Source of the DNA: Patescibacteria group bacterium
GTDB taxonomy: Bacteria > Patescibacteriota > Patescibacteriia > 2-12-FULL-60-25
Length of the DNA stretch: 64,000 bases
Direction: 5' to 3'
Assembly (NCBI GenBank): GCA_028688515.1
Contig: JAQTXZ010000001.1
Span: forward strand, 62,001 to 126,000
A program made the position numbers and the translations under genes. Each line of letters starts with the position of its first letter. The stretch's first letter is position 1. Shown here in pieces: positions 43,438 to 51,620 of the stretch. A model generated the notes under the pieces. The model was given only the letters and a program-made list of their open reading frames with translations. It made no database searches and was not told the DNA's origin.

Positions 43438-44736
43438 ATGCCAGAGATAAAGCCCGAAATAGAAACTTCCGCCAAGATCAAAGTGATTGGCGTAGGAGGC
43501 TCAGGCGGTTCTGCAATTAACCGCATGATCAACTCCAAAATTCGCGGTGTGGATTTTATCGCCATGAATACCGATGTGCAGGCTTTGCATACTTCTTTGG
43601 CCGCAAAAAAAATTCAGCTAGGTCCTTCCATTTCGCGCGGTTTGGGTGCCGGAATGAATCCGGAAGTCGGCGCGCGAGCTGCGGAAGAAAGTCAAAACGA
43701 AATTCGCGAGGCCCTCAAGGGTTCTGACATGGTTTTTATAACTTGCGGTTTGGGCGGCGGTTCCGGATCGGGTGCAAGTCCAAAAGTTGCAGAGATCGCC
43801 CGCGATTTGGGAATACTTACTGTCGCAGTTGTTACTAAGCCTTTTCAATTCGAAGGCCATCAGCGCAAAGTTATCGCAGATCAAGCATTTGAAAGATTGG
43901 TCGAGTATGTCGACACGATCATAACGATTCCCAATGATCGCATTTTGCAAATCATTGACCGTAAAACTTCCATGATGGATGCTTTTGAAATAGTCGACGA
44001 TGTCTTGCGACAGGGCGTGCAAGGCATTTCGGATATCATCTCTGTCCCGGGTTTGATCAATGTTGATTTTGCGGATGCTCGGTCGATTATGGAGAACAGG
44101 GGATCGGCGCTTATGGGCATCGGACGCGGCCATGGCGAGAATCGTGCAGTCGATGCGGCCAGGGCGGCCATTGCTTCGCCTTTGCTCGAGGTCTCCATAG
44201 ACGGCGCCAAAGGAATTTTGTTTACTGTTACCGGCGGTTCCAATTTGGGTATGTACGAGGTGTCCGAGGCTGCAAAGGTCATTACCGAATCCACAGATCC
44301 GCAAGCCAAAATTATTTTCGGCGCCATCATCGACGAAACATTAAAAGATGAAATAAAGCTGACAGTTATCGCTACAGGCTTTGATCAGCGTACCTCTCCC
44401 AGACCAGCTAAAACGATGGTTGCAGGAGGCGTATACAATCCGGTCGCGAAAGAACAGGCGGCGGAAAAATTTCCGTTTCGCAAACCTGTACCGGAGGTCA
44501 TGGCCAATGAACCTGCGCATTCAATCAATGTCAGGCCGGAAAGAGAGTTCAGTCCTGCGCCGGCAGCACATCAGCCGCATGTTCAGCCGCCAAGCTACGC
44601 TCCATCCAATCCTGCACCGCAACCGCAAATTCAAAATCAACAGCCAAGAGTTCCGATGCCAAGTGCGAACAGCCAAGGTCAGTCAGAAGACGATACCGTA
44701 GAAATCCCAGCACTGTTTAGAAAGAAGATGATGTAG
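43438..44736 (+). CDS. ftsZ: Cell division protein FtsZ
   Basis: 432 aa. Tubulin-like GTPase forming the Z ring. GVGGSGGSAINRMI, FIAMNTDVQAL, the G-box GLGGGSGSGASPKVAEIA and T7-loop NVDFADARSIM are present. The G-box reads GGGSGSGA instead of the usual GGGTGTGA, both Thr replaced by Ser. A Pro/Gln-rich linker ends in the conserved tail DDTVEIPALFRKK, which binds FtsA. Confidence 0.96.
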   Translation: MPEIKPEIETSAKIKVIGVGGSGGSAINRMINSKIRGVDFIAMNTDVQALHTSLAAKKIQLGPSISRGLGAGMNPEVGARAAEESQNEIREALKGSDMVFITCGLGGGSGSGASPKVAEIARDLGILTVAVVTKPFQFEGHQRKVIADQAFERLVEYVDTIITIPNDRILQIIDRKTSMMDAFEIVDDVLRQGVQGISDIISVPGLINVDFADARSIMENRGSALMGIGRGHGENRAVDAARAAIASPLLEVSIDGAKGILFTVTGGSNLGMYEVSEAAKVITESTDPQAKIIFGAIIDETLKDEIKLTVIATGFDQRTSPRPAKTMVAGGVYNPVAKEQAAEKFPFRKPVPEVMANEPAHSINVRPEREFSPAPAAHQPHVQPPSYAPSNPAPQPQIQNQQPRVPMPSANSQGQSEDDTVEIPALFRKKMM

Positions 44737-44748
44737 ATCGCTGCGTTT

Positions 44749-44814
44749 AAATTAAGAATTATGAATTAAGAATTAATACAGAACTTCATAATTCATCATT
44801 CTTAATTCATAATT
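44749..44814. repeat. Family A inverted array, copy 4
   Basis: AATTAAGAATTATGAATTAA facing ATTCTTAATTCATAATT, loop ATACAGAACTTC. Ends 10 nt before nrdR; its CATAAT word is 12 nt from the ATG. Confidence 0.8.
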
Positions 44815-44824
44815 TCGGTTGTTT

Positions 44825-45304
44825 ATGCTCTGTCCCGTTTGTAATCACGAAGAAAGCAAGGTCGTTGATTCGCGCGTTTCGGGCGATGGGACTTCCATAA
44901 GACGGCGCAGAGAGTGCGAAAAATGTTCATATCGTTTCTCGACCATAGAAGAGGTCGAGCTTTTGGATGTAACCGTTGTAAAACGAGACGGACGCAGGGA
45001 GATGTACTCGCGCGAAAAATTGGAATCCGGGATGCATAAGGCCCTGGAAAAAAGGCCTTACACGCAAGATGCTTTTCGTGCCTTGATCCATCAAGTTGAA
45101 AGCGATATTGCAAAAAAGGGATCAAGCGAGTTGACTGCTTCGGAGGTTGGCGAAATTGTCATGGAAAGACTTCGATTGTTTGATAAAGTCGCTTATATAA
45201 GATTTGCATCAGTCTACCGTTCGTTTGAGGATGTTAAGACATTTCAACGCGTAATTGACGATTTACGTACCAAAGGCAGACGGAAGAGAACACGTAACAC
45301 ATAG
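44825..45304 (+). CDS. nrdR: Transcriptional repressor NrdR
   Basis: 159 aa. Zinc ribbon CPVC...RRRRECEKCSYRFST, then an ATP-cone (VVKRDGRREMYSREKLESGM). Represses ribonucleotide reductase genes via (d)ATP sensing. ATG 44825 gives the canonical MLCPVC start. The last residues (TRNT) and the stop codon come from a family F repeat array. Confidence 0.94.
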   Translation: MLCPVCNHEESKVVDSRVSGDGTSIRRRRECEKCSYRFSTIEEVELLDVTVVKRDGRREMYSREKLESGMHKALEKRPYTQDAFRALIHQVESDIAKKGSSELTASEVGEIVMERLRLFDKVAYIRFASVYRSFEDVKTFQRVIDDLRTKGRRKRTRNT

Positions 45305-45348
45305 CATGTAACGATCGGATGTTATGTGTTCTATGTTATGTGTTTCAT
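45288..45348. repeat. Family F inverted word array, copy 2
   Basis: AACACGTAACACATAGCATG facing TGTTATGTGTTCTATGTTAT, loop CGATCGG. Covers the nrdR 3' end and the upstream edge of the pyk promoter. Confidence 0.75.
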
Positions 45349-45356
45349 GCTATCAT
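45348..45356 (+). promoter_or_regulatory. Extended -10 (TGCTATCAT) of pyk, leaderless
   Basis: TGC-TATCAT, 8 nt before ATG 45365. Confidence 0.65.
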
Positions 45357-45364
45357 GTTGCGAT

Positions 45365-46804
45365 ATGGCCAAAACTCAAAAACGTACCAAAATAGTTTGT
45401 ACGCTTGGTCCGGCAAGCAATACGCCGGAGTTGATAGGGGAGCTGATACGCTCCGGGATGAACGTGGCGCGTCTGAATTTTTCGCACGGCACATACTCAG
45501 AGCACGCGGCTTTGATAAAAAATATTCGCACGCAGTCAAAAGCGTTTAATGTGCCGGTGGCTATTTTGCAGGATTTGCAGGGTCCAAAAATTCGCGTCGG
45601 CGATTTGCCTAAGCAAGGCATTATTCTGACTGCAGGCAAAGAAGTGACTCTCACCACTGGTGCCAAATCGGGAAAAGGGAAAATACCGGTCACCTATAAA
45701 AATTTGCATAAAGACGTCAAGCGCGGAGAAAAGCTGCTGTTAGACGACGGGTTGATGGATATGGTTGTCATAGCCGTCAAAGGACGCGATATTGTCTGCA
45801 AAATCGGCACGGGCGGAGTTTTGTTTTCACATAAGGGCATTAATTTGCCGCAGACAAGAGTTAGTGCGTCAGCTTTATCTGACAAGGACAAGAAGGATGC
45901 GGCTTTTGGAGTTAAGATGGATGTGGATTGGATTGCGCTTTCATTCGTTCGAAGTGCAAAAGAAATCGAGGAGTTGCGCAGTTTGATTAAAAGAGAAGAA
46001 AAACGTCAGAATAAAAAATCCGGCGTGGTTATTCGCATAATTGCCAAGATAGAAAAGAGCGAGGCGGTTAAAAATATCGATGGAGTTTTAAGGGCCACGG
46101 ACGGAATTATGATCGCGCGCGGCGATTTGGGCGTGGAAATTCCTGCGGAGGACGTGCCGCTTGTGCAGAAAGAGTTAATTGAAAAAGCGCGTAAAGCCTG
46201 CAAGCCCGTTATTGTCGCTACGCAAATGTTGGATTCCATGATGCGCAATCCTCGTCCGACTCGCGCAGAGGTCAGCGACGTCGCCAACGCTGTCATTGAT
46301 CACACAGATGCTGTTATGCTTTCGGGCGAAACCGCATCGGGTAAATATCCTGTTCAAAGCGTGCAGACCATGGCGCGCATTGTACAAAAAACAGAGTCAT
46401 CAAAGTTCGATGATGTAGACGCAGAAAACATGCGTAAATTTCCAACGGAAGAAGAGGCTGTCTCCAATGTGGCTGCCATACTGGCAAAAACGACTGATGC
46501 CAAGGCGGTTGTGGTTGCATCGCTTTCCGGCGCCGCCGGACGAATTGTCAGCCGTTACCGGCCGGAGCTTCCGATCTTCGTCTCCACCGATCATGAACGA
46601 GTTTGTCGCCAATTGTGCATCTCGTGGGGCGTAATACCTTTTATGTTGCCGCCATGCCGCAATGTCGAGGAGCTGATTGAGAAATCGATCCATCATCTGT
46701 CGAATGTTAAATCAATAAAAAAAGGCGACAAGCTTATCGTTGTCGCCGGGCAACCCGTTGGAAAAAGCGGGAATATTAATTTTGTTGAGTTGAAAAACGT
46801 TTGA
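45365..46804 (+). CDS. pyk: Pyruvate kinase
   Basis: 479 aa. Converts PEP and ADP to pyruvate and ATP. RTKIVCTLGPAS, NFSHGTYSEH, the active-site region MIARGDLGVEIPAEDVPLVQ with ATQMLDSM, and MLSGETASGKYPVQSV are all present. Lacks the C-terminal PEP-utiliser extension of bacilli. Start 45365 follows the leaderless promoter; the frame upstream is repeat DNA. Confidence 0.96.
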   Translation: MAKTQKRTKIVCTLGPASNTPELIGELIRSGMNVARLNFSHGTYSEHAALIKNIRTQSKAFNVPVAILQDLQGPKIRVGDLPKQGIILTAGKEVTLTTGAKSGKGKIPVTYKNLHKDVKRGEKLLLDDGLMDMVVIAVKGRDIVCKIGTGGVLFSHKGINLPQTRVSASALSDKDKKDAAFGVKMDVDWIALSFVRSAKEIEELRSLIKREEKRQNKKSGVVIRIIAKIEKSEAVKNIDGVLRATDGIMIARGDLGVEIPAEDVPLVQKELIEKARKACKPVIVATQMLDSMMRNPRPTRAEVSDVANAVIDHTDAVMLSGETASGKYPVQSVQTMARIVQKTESSKFDDVDAENMRKFPTEEEAVSNVAAILAKTTDAKAVVVASLSGAAGRIVSRYRPELPIFVSTDHERVCRQLCISWGVIPFMLPPCRNVEELIEKSIHHLSNVKSIKKGDKLIVVAGQPVGKSGNINFVELKNV

Positions 46805-46805
46805 C

Positions 46806-46850
46806 CTCCTCCGTCATCCTCGCGAAGGCGGGGATCCAGTCAAAATAAAA
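46806..46850. repeat. Family I half element after pyk
   Basis: CCGTCATCCTCGCGAAGGCG followed by GGGATCCAGTC, half of the palindrome found complete at 57407. Confidence 0.55.
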
Positions 46851-46858
46851 TCCCATCA

Positions 46859-47290
46859 TTACTTAGCGGTTTGAGCGGTAAGAGTCGTTTTACCGATGCG
46901 CAGCACTAACTCCCATTGAGCTTCCGTTACCGGCATGACGGATAATTTTGGTTGATTAAAAATCTGCAGTACGTTTACGATTGGCGTATAGCGCAGTTCG
47001 TCCTGACTCACCATGCGCTCTATTTTTGTTACGGGTTCAACGTCAATTACGGACCAGTTGCCCTCTTCCGTGGTCGGGTCGTCATAAGCCTCGGACGAGA
47101 TCTTTGCTATGCCAAAAACCCCGGGTTCGTCGCCGGTGTGATAGATGAAGGTCAGGTCGCCCGGTTTCATCTCGCGCATGTAATTGCGCGCTTGGTAGTT
47201 ACGCACCCCGTCCCAGCGGGTTTTGCCGCGTTCAACCAACATGTCCCAACTGAATACGTCGGGCGAAGTCTTGATTAGCCAATAAGCCAT
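46859..47290 (-). CDS. EVE-domain protein
   Basis: 143 aa from ATG 47290. MAYWLIKTSPDVFSWDML, TRWDGVRNYQARNYMREMKP, GDLTFIYHTGDEPGVFGIAK and the C-terminal strand region match EVE (PUA-like) proteins, which bind modified bases in nucleic acids. An upstream GTG is possible but the -10 (GATACT with TGT) at 47305-47313 favours the ATG. Confidence 0.88.
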   Translation of the reverse strand: MAYWLIKTSPDVFSWDMLVERGKTRWDGVRNYQARNYMREMKPGDLTFIYHTGDEPGVFGIAKISSEAYDDPTTEEGNWSVIDVEPVTKIERMVSQDELRYTPIVNVLQIFNQPKLSVMPVTEAQWELVLRIGKTTLTAQTAK

Positions 47291-47304
47291 ATATCTATCC
47301 ACAG

Positions 47305-47313
47305 AGTATCACA
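47305..47313 (-). promoter_or_regulatory. Extended -10 (TGTGATACT) of the EVE gene
   Basis: Minus strand TGT-GATACT, 14 nt before ATG 47290; leader of about 7 nt. Confidence 0.5.
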
Positions 47314-47343
47314 TAGGCGGATTTTGGCTAGTCATGGCAGGGG

Positions 47344-47372
47344 TTGACCCGTCAGTCAAAATCGGTTTTAAT
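47344..47372 (+). promoter_or_regulatory. Promoter of the gene at 47396
   Basis: TTGACC (47344-47349), 17 nt, TTTAAT (47367-47372). SD GGAGG at 47385-47389. Confidence 0.7.
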
Positions 47373-47395
47373 GATATGACCCATGGAGGTTAAAA

Positions 47396-47710
47396 ATGAC
47401 CGAGACGGAAAAGGCAACAGATAATTTTAGCGAAGCAGACTTTCTTGACCTGTATCACGGGTTTGAGGACTCACGATTCTTGATTCACTTGAATAGCGGC
47501 GAGCGCCTGATGGGATCGATATATCAAGCGGATGTAGTCCCGGGTAATCCGTCGCAGCTCAATCGGATCAGTATCTCTAGATCGGGCGTGCCTTTGAATG
47601 ACGAGGGCAGGCCCTGCATATACATGGAGATCTGTTTCTCGTCTATCAAGAACATCGAGCGCGTCATCGACATGGAGTCGCGTTCGGTTCTCTCTCCGCA
47701 CTCCGACTAG
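47396..47710 (+). CDS. Small hypothetical protein, possibly SH3/Sm-like
   Basis: 104 aa. An acidic N-terminus, then a beta-rich core (RFLIHLNSGERLMGSIYQAD ... IYMEICFSSIKNIERVI) whose strand pattern recalls small SH3/LSm barrels; this is only a resemblance. Complete stand-alone unit: promoter, SD GGAGG 6 nt before ATG, and a 10-bp terminator overlapping the stop. Confidence 0.65.
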   Translation: MTETEKATDNFSEADFLDLYHGFEDSRFLIHLNSGERLMGSIYQADVVPGNPSQLNRISISRSGVPLNDEGRPCIYMEICFSSIKNIERVIDMESRSVLSPHSD

Positions 47711-47742
47711 TCCGCCAGGACGCCTCGTCGGAGTGCTTTTTT
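47698..47742 (+). terminator. Terminator of the gene at 47396
   Basis: GCACTCCGAC (47698-47707) and GTCGGAGTGC (47727-47736), perfect 10 bp, then T6 followed by GTCTCCTC. Confidence 0.95.
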
Positions 47743-47844
47743 GTCTCCTCGTTTTGAGTGTGGTGCGGGAAGAGGGGTTGTTTTTGTATTAGTACGGCAC
47801 TTGCAATTTATTAAGCAACATGATACATTTTCCGCACAAAATTT

Positions 47845-47922
47845 GGGTTCGTGGTGTAGCCTGGTTAACACGTCTCCCTGTCACGGAGAAGATCGAGGGT
47901 TCAAATCCCTTCGGACCCGCCA
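47845..47922 (+). tRNA. tRNA-Asp (GTC)
   Basis: Acceptor stem GGGTTCG (47845-47851) pairs with CGGACCC (47912-47918), one G-T pair. Anticodon loop CTGTCAC gives GTC. T-arm GAGGGTTCAAATCCCTT is standard. Discriminator G then encoded CCA (47920-47922). Confidence 0.97.
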
Positions 47923-47926
47923 TTAC

Positions 47927-47952
47927 AAAAACGCCTTTCAACAGGCGTTTTT
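47927..47952 (+). terminator. Terminator after tRNA-Asp
   Basis: AAAACGCCT (47928-47936) and AGGCGTTTTT (47943-47952). Confidence 0.85.
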
Positions 47953-47971
47953 GGTTTGTTGTGTCAAGATA

Positions 47972-48511
47972 TCACGCTGCCATTTTTTCCTTACCCGCGC
48001 AATCCTCAATAAATCTCGCAATCCCCGCAAAATTCTTTTCCCACTTTTTGATTATCGTTTTTCTTTCCTCTTTTGAGATGGTCGTAGTGCCGAGTTTTTT
48101 CATGTCTTGATTGTGTGGCGGGAACAGATCGCTGGGCATTGTCTCGGCGTGAGATTTTTGCAACAATTTTTGTAAAATTTGATACATTATAAAAAGCGGC
48201 GTGATGCGGTTGTTTCTGAATTTGCTGTTTTGCATTTTCATCGATTGAGCGGGATCAGTTCTGTCTAAATATTTATACCATTCGCGGCGATCTGTGTGAC
48301 TTTCAAAATCATCTTCCGCAAAAGGAGATTCTAGCCATTTTACGATTTCCGAATAGATTTCATAAATGTCATTCGCCTGCTGGCCGAAAATATCAAAAGA
48401 TTCGCGGCTCATCTCTTTCCAATTCTCGTAATCAGATTTTTCAACTTTAACTTTTGGCAATCGCAAAGTCTTTTGCTTCGGCGTTTCCAAAGGCATCATT
48501 TCTAGTGTCAT
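47972..48511 (-). CDS. Hypothetical protein, alpha-helical
   Basis: 179 aa, predicted mostly helical (KSDYENWKEMSRESFDIFGQ, NDIYEIYSEIVKWLES, ITPLFIMYQILQKLLQKS) with charged ends and no membrane segment. No family recognised. TATACT lies 8 nt before the ATG, so it is expressed in the leaderless style. Confidence 0.65.
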   Translation of the reverse strand: MTLEMMPLETPKQKTLRLPKVKVEKSDYENWKEMSRESFDIFGQQANDIYEIYSEIVKWLESPFAEDDFESHTDRREWYKYLDRTDPAQSMKMQNSKFRNNRITPLFIMYQILQKLLQKSHAETMPSDLFPPHNQDMKKLGTTTISKEERKTIIKKWEKNFAGIARFIEDCAGKEKMAA

Positions 48512-48519
48512 ATGTTAGA

Positions 48520-48525
48520 AGTATA
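48520..48525 (-). promoter_or_regulatory. Leaderless -10 (TATACT) of the gene ending at 48511
   Basis: Minus strand TATACT, 8 nt before the ATG. Confidence 0.6.
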
Positions 48526-48553
48526 AATAAAGAGAGGGAAAATGCCAATATAA

Positions 48554-48582
48554 AAAAGTCCCCATCTCTCTTAAAGTTGGGG
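48554..48582 (-). terminator. Terminator of the gene at 48571-49044
   Basis: Minus strand: CCCCA ... TGGGG stem (48578-48582 with 48560-48564), then ACTTTTTT. The stop codon is in the loop. Confidence 0.75.
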
Positions 48583-49044
48583 CGAGACTTCGGCCGAGTC
48601 GTGAAGGCCGTAGAAGTATTGCAGTGCTTCGCCGAGTTGTTCGGCGGCATGAGGCGTATCGCGAAACGCGATGAGCTTTGTACATGTCGGTTCGCGCCGC
48701 AGAAAGTTGCATAGAGCGTAGTCGGTATCTCGGCACATGAGGAAAACCGGAACGTGAGCTCGGTTTGCGTTTTGCGCGATTTCCAATTGTTCACGGTTCA
48801 GGCTGTACACCACCATGATCAACAGAGCTGGGCGCTCGTTATCATCCACATCATCGTCCAATGGCTTTTGCGGGGCGAACGCGTTAAAAGGTTTGCGTCT
48901 CACTGTTGCGCTGACGCCCACGACTTCTTTGACTGTGGCGGAGAGCGTTCTGTAAAGCTCTTCGGCGGGATTTTTCATTGCCCAATGCAGAGTTGATGGC
49001 CCAATGATGTAGACGTTTTCGACTTGGATCTGCGTGCCGGACAT
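48571..49044 (-). CDS. Hypothetical protein, possible Rossmann-like fold
   Basis: 157 aa. ATG 49044 is set by SD AAGGAGG 5 nt upstream. Pattern: strand (VENVYIIGPS), helices, strand (ALLIMVVYS), helix (REQLEIAQNANRAH), strand (VPVFLMCRD). The arrangement recalls nucleoside 2-deoxyribosyltransferase/TIR-like folds, but catalytic residues cannot be assigned. Promoter TTGACA-17-CATTAT, SD and terminator make it a self-contained unit. Confidence 0.6.
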   Translation of the reverse strand: MSGTQIQVENVYIIGPSTLHWAMKNPAEELYRTLSATVKEVVGVSATVRRKPFNAFAPQKPLDDDVDDNERPALLIMVVYSLNREQLEIAQNANRAHVPVFLMCRDTDYALCNFLRREPTCTKLIAFRDTPHAAEQLGEALQYFYGLHDSAEVSPQL

Positions 49045-49107
49045 TAAAACCTCCTTAATAATCCTCCGTAGCTTTACGCACAGGAGGAGCGAGAGCTGTC
49101 CGCAGCA

Positions 49108-49136
49108 ATAATGTCCGCCATGCGTTCGCATGTCAA
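49108..49136 (-). promoter_or_regulatory. Promoter of the gene at 48571-49044
   Basis: Minus strand TTGACA (49131-49136), 17 nt, CATTAT (49108-49113). Confidence 0.75.
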
Positions 49137-49181
49137 TTCGGTTGCAAGGTCAGAGCGTTTAATATAAAGTTTGATTAAATT

Positions 49182-50657
49182 ATGCCAAATAAAACCGATG
49201 AGCGGCAGGATAGATTGGACCGCCGCCAAAAGCTGATAGATGCCGGGATCCAAGTCCATCCGGCAAAATTTGATCGCACCTGCGTGCTGGCGGGACTGAG
49301 AGATTCTAAGGAAGGTGATAAAGCGAGTGTTTGCGGACGTATCATGTTGCAGCGCGTGATAGGCAAGCTGGCTTTTTATCAGCTGCAGGACGAATCCGGC
49401 ATGCATCAAATTGGCGTCAAAGTCGACGAAGTAGGTGAGGAAAATTATAAGCTCGTCGATCTTTTGGATCGCGGAGATTTTTTGGGAGTCACGGGTACAC
49501 TCGGAACGACAAAAACAGGCGAGCCGACAGTTTGGGCGATAAAACTCGAATTATTGGGCAAGGCGATTACACCGCTGCCCGAAAAGTGGCACGGCATTCA
49601 AGACATCGAAAAGATTTATCGACACCGCGAACTTGATTTGATAACCAACCGCGAATCTTTTGAAAGATTCCAACTGCGCAGCGCGTTTCTTTCCAACTGC
49701 CGCAAATATTTGGAGTCCAATAACTTTATGGAAGTCGAAACTCCGATTTTGACTTCTGTTGCAACGGGCGCAGCCGCCAAGCCGTTCAAAACTCATCATG
49801 AGACCGATGACATGGACATGGTACTGCGCATCTCTCCAGAGACGTATCTTAAAAGATTGATCGGCGGGGGATTTGACCGCGTGTTTGAAGTGGCAAAATG
49901 TTTCCGTAACGAAGGCTCTGATCCTTCGCACGTGCAGGAATTTACGCAGATCGAATATTACGTTTCGTATCAGGATTATTTGTGGAACATGGATTTTACG
50001 GAAAGACTTTTGCGCGAAGTCGCACAAAAAACTTTCGGCACGCTCGAGTTTGATGTCATCGGAAAGACCGGCTCAAAACATCACATTGATTTGTCGCAAC
50101 CCTTGCCGCGCTACAAAATCACGGACTTGATCAAAGAAAAAAGCGGCATCGACGTCCTCTCTTTTAATGACGCTTCGGAACTTTTGAAAGTCATGAAGAG
50201 CCGCGAGATACAAGTTGAAGATGCGGACAAGAAAGGACTTGGAACTTTGATAGACGAGTTGTACAAAAAATTCGTTCGCCCTGAATTGATCGCGCCGTGC
50301 TTTGTAATAAACCACACAACGGAGATGCTGCCGCTCGCCAGACGCAACAACGAGGATTCTCGTCTTGTTGACAGTTATCAAGTGCTCATCGCGGGCTGGG
50401 AGGTCGTAAAAGCATACTCAGAACTTGTCGACCCGGTTGATCAGCGCGAGCGAATGGAACGCCAAGCGGAATTTCGTCAGATGGGCGACGAAGAAAGTTT
50501 TGAACTGGATGAAGAATTTTTGCAGGCCATGGAAACAGGCTTTCCGCCAATTACAGGTTGGGGGATGGGCATCGATCGCATCTTCGCGCTTTTGACCGGT
50601 CAGCCGAATTTGAGGGATGTGATTTTGTTCCCGATAATGAAGGAAGAAAAGGATTAA
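49182..50657 (+). CDS. lysS: Lysyl-tRNA synthetase, class II
   Basis: 491 aa. OB-fold anticodon domain (CVLAGLRDSKEGDKASVCGR), motif 1 region EVETPILTSVATGAAAKPF, motif 2 VAKCFRNEGSDPSHVQEFTQ and motif 3 GWGMGIDRIFALLTG. Complete. AT-rich upstream (TAATAT or TATAAA at 49160-49168) and no SD. Followed by an inverted-array-bounded S23 gene. Confidence 0.95.
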   Translation: MPNKTDERQDRLDRRQKLIDAGIQVHPAKFDRTCVLAGLRDSKEGDKASVCGRIMLQRVIGKLAFYQLQDESGMHQIGVKVDEVGEENYKLVDLLDRGDFLGVTGTLGTTKTGEPTVWAIKLELLGKAITPLPEKWHGIQDIEKIYRHRELDLITNRESFERFQLRSAFLSNCRKYLESNNFMEVETPILTSVATGAAAKPFKTHHETDDMDMVLRISPETYLKRLIGGGFDRVFEVAKCFRNEGSDPSHVQEFTQIEYYVSYQDYLWNMDFTERLLREVAQKTFGTLEFDVIGKTGSKHHIDLSQPLPRYKITDLIKEKSGIDVLSFNDASELLKVMKSREIQVEDADKKGLGTLIDELYKKFVRPELIAPCFVINHTTEMLPLARRNNEDSRLVDSYQVLIAGWEVVKAYSELVDPVDQRERMERQAEFRQMGDEESFELDEEFLQAMETGFPPITGWGMGIDRIFALLTGQPNLRDVILFPIMKEEKD

Positions 50658-50696
50658 TGACTAAAGACGAAGGACTAAGGACTAAGGACTAAGGAT
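50658..50696. repeat. Family B array (GACTAAG), left flank of the S23 gene
   Basis: Begins right after the lysS stop: GACTAAAGACGAAGGACTAA then two more GGACTAA words. Inverse of 51104-51175. Confidence 0.9.
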
Positions 50697-50704
50697 GGGG
50701 AATT

Positions 50705-51076
50705 ATGAGATTTGAAGATATCAGAGCCTGGCAAAAAGCGGAGGAATTGACTTTGGAGGTTTATAAAAATTTTCGTGGGTTGAAAGATTTCGGTTTTAAA
50801 GATCAAATCCAAAGAGCGGCAGTATCGGTCATGAATAATATCGCTGAAGGCTACGAACGTAAGTCGCAAAAATCTTTTGTTCATTTTTTGTTAATTGCTA
50901 ACGGTTCCTGTGCAGAAGTCAGGTCGATGCTTTATTTGGCTTTTAAGCTGGATTACTTGAATAAGGATCAGTTTGATCGTCTACTTGTTTTGGCGGTAGA
51001 GACGTCTTCGCTGATTATTGGTTTGGAGAAATTTATTCGCAAAGAACTTAAAGAAAATGAGTCGATCGACAAGTAA
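50705..51076 (+). CDS. Four-helix-bundle protein, S23/IVP family
   Basis: 123 aa. RFEDIRAWQKAEELTLEVYK, FGFKDQIQRAAVSVMNNIAE, GYERKSQKSFVHFLLIANGS, AEVRSMLYLA and a last helix ending KFIRKELKEN match the S23 (23S rRNA intervening-sequence) family, related to the bAvd subunit of diversity-generating retroelements. These are small, basic, pentameric nucleic-acid-binding proteins; cellular role unknown. Flanked on both sides by family B arrays. No retroelement reverse transcriptase is nearby. Confidence 0.9.
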   Translation: MRFEDIRAWQKAEELTLEVYKNFRGLKDFGFKDQIQRAAVSVMNNIAEGYERKSQKSFVHFLLIANGSCAEVRSMLYLAFKLDYLNKDQFDRLLVLAVETSSLIIGLEKFIRKELKENESIDK

Positions 51077-51103
51077 CAGCAATGCAGTCATCTTATTGTT
51101 AAT

Positions 51104-51175
51104 TCGTCTTTAGTCTTTAATCTTTAGTCTTTAATCGTTAGTCCTTAGTCTTTCGTCCTTAGTCCTTAGTCTTGA
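51104..51175. repeat. Family B array (TTAGTCT), right flank of the S23 gene
   Basis: About ten words of TCTTTAG/TCCTTAG type, inverse of 50658-50696 and about twice as long; ends just before the RNHCP gene. Confidence 0.9.
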
Positions 51176-51181
51176 GCTGTT

Positions 51182-51493
51182 ATGCCTCAACACATGAAAT
51201 TAAGAAAAGAAGATTTTGTTTGCGAGCACTGCGGGACAGAAGTGCATGGCAATGGAAGAACCAATCATTGTCCTAACTGCATTTGGAGCAAACATATGGA
51301 TGAAGTGCCCGGAGACCGCATGTCTCTTTGTCGCGGTGCGATGAAGCCGATCGGCGTTTGGGTTAAGATGGGAGAAATAGTACGAGTTGAGCATAAGTGT
51401 CAAAAATGCAACTTCAGTCGTTTTGCGCCCGTGTTGCCAGAGGACAATCGAGAAGAGCTGATAAAAATTTCCGTGGCGGATATAAAGTCCTAA
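51182..51493 (+). CDS. RNHCP-domain zinc-ribbon protein
   Basis: 103 aa. CEHCG, then RTNHCPNCIWSKHMD (the motif that names the family) and CQKCNF give two or more zinc knuckles. Family function unknown. Separated from the S23 gene by a repeat array. Confidence 0.85.
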   Translation: MPQHMKLRKEDFVCEHCGTEVHGNGRTNHCPNCIWSKHMDEVPGDRMSLCRGAMKPIGVWVKMGEIVRVEHKCQKCNFSRFAPVLPEDNREELIKISVADIKS

Positions 51494-51496
51494 CTC

Positions 51497-51615
51497 ATTT
51501 CTGTCATTTCGACCGTAGCGATAGCGGAGTGGAGAAATCCCTTGTTGAACTGTCAAACAGTATTAAAAGGGATCCCTCCACTTCACTCCGTTGCGGTCGG
51601 GATGACAAGGAATAA
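51497..51615. repeat. Family I palindromic element, complete (MITE-like)
   Basis: Left arm CTGTCATTTCGACCG...GGAGTGGAGAAATCCCTT and right arm AAGGGATCCCTCCAC...CGGTCGGGATGACAAG are inverse copies about 43 nt long around a 30-nt centre. No ORF inside. Half copies are scattered through the window. Confidence 0.8.
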
Positions 51616-51620
51616 AAATA

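Larger units (their letters stand above)
50658..51175 (+). mobile_element. Candidate IVS-like element: S23/IVP gene between inverted iterated-word arrays
   Basis: GACTAA words (50658-50696) and inverse TTAGTC words (51104-51175) bracket a single ORF for a four-helix-bundle protein of the S23/intervening-sequence family. The element sits exactly between the lysS stop and the next ATG. The analogy is to 23S rRNA intervening sequences, stem-loops that carry an S23 ORF. Mobility is inference; no target duplication is evident. Confidence 0.45.

Noticed and set aside
50705-51076. Diversity-generating retroelement based on the Avd-like protein
   Set aside because: No reverse transcriptase, template repeat or variable repeat is visible in the window.
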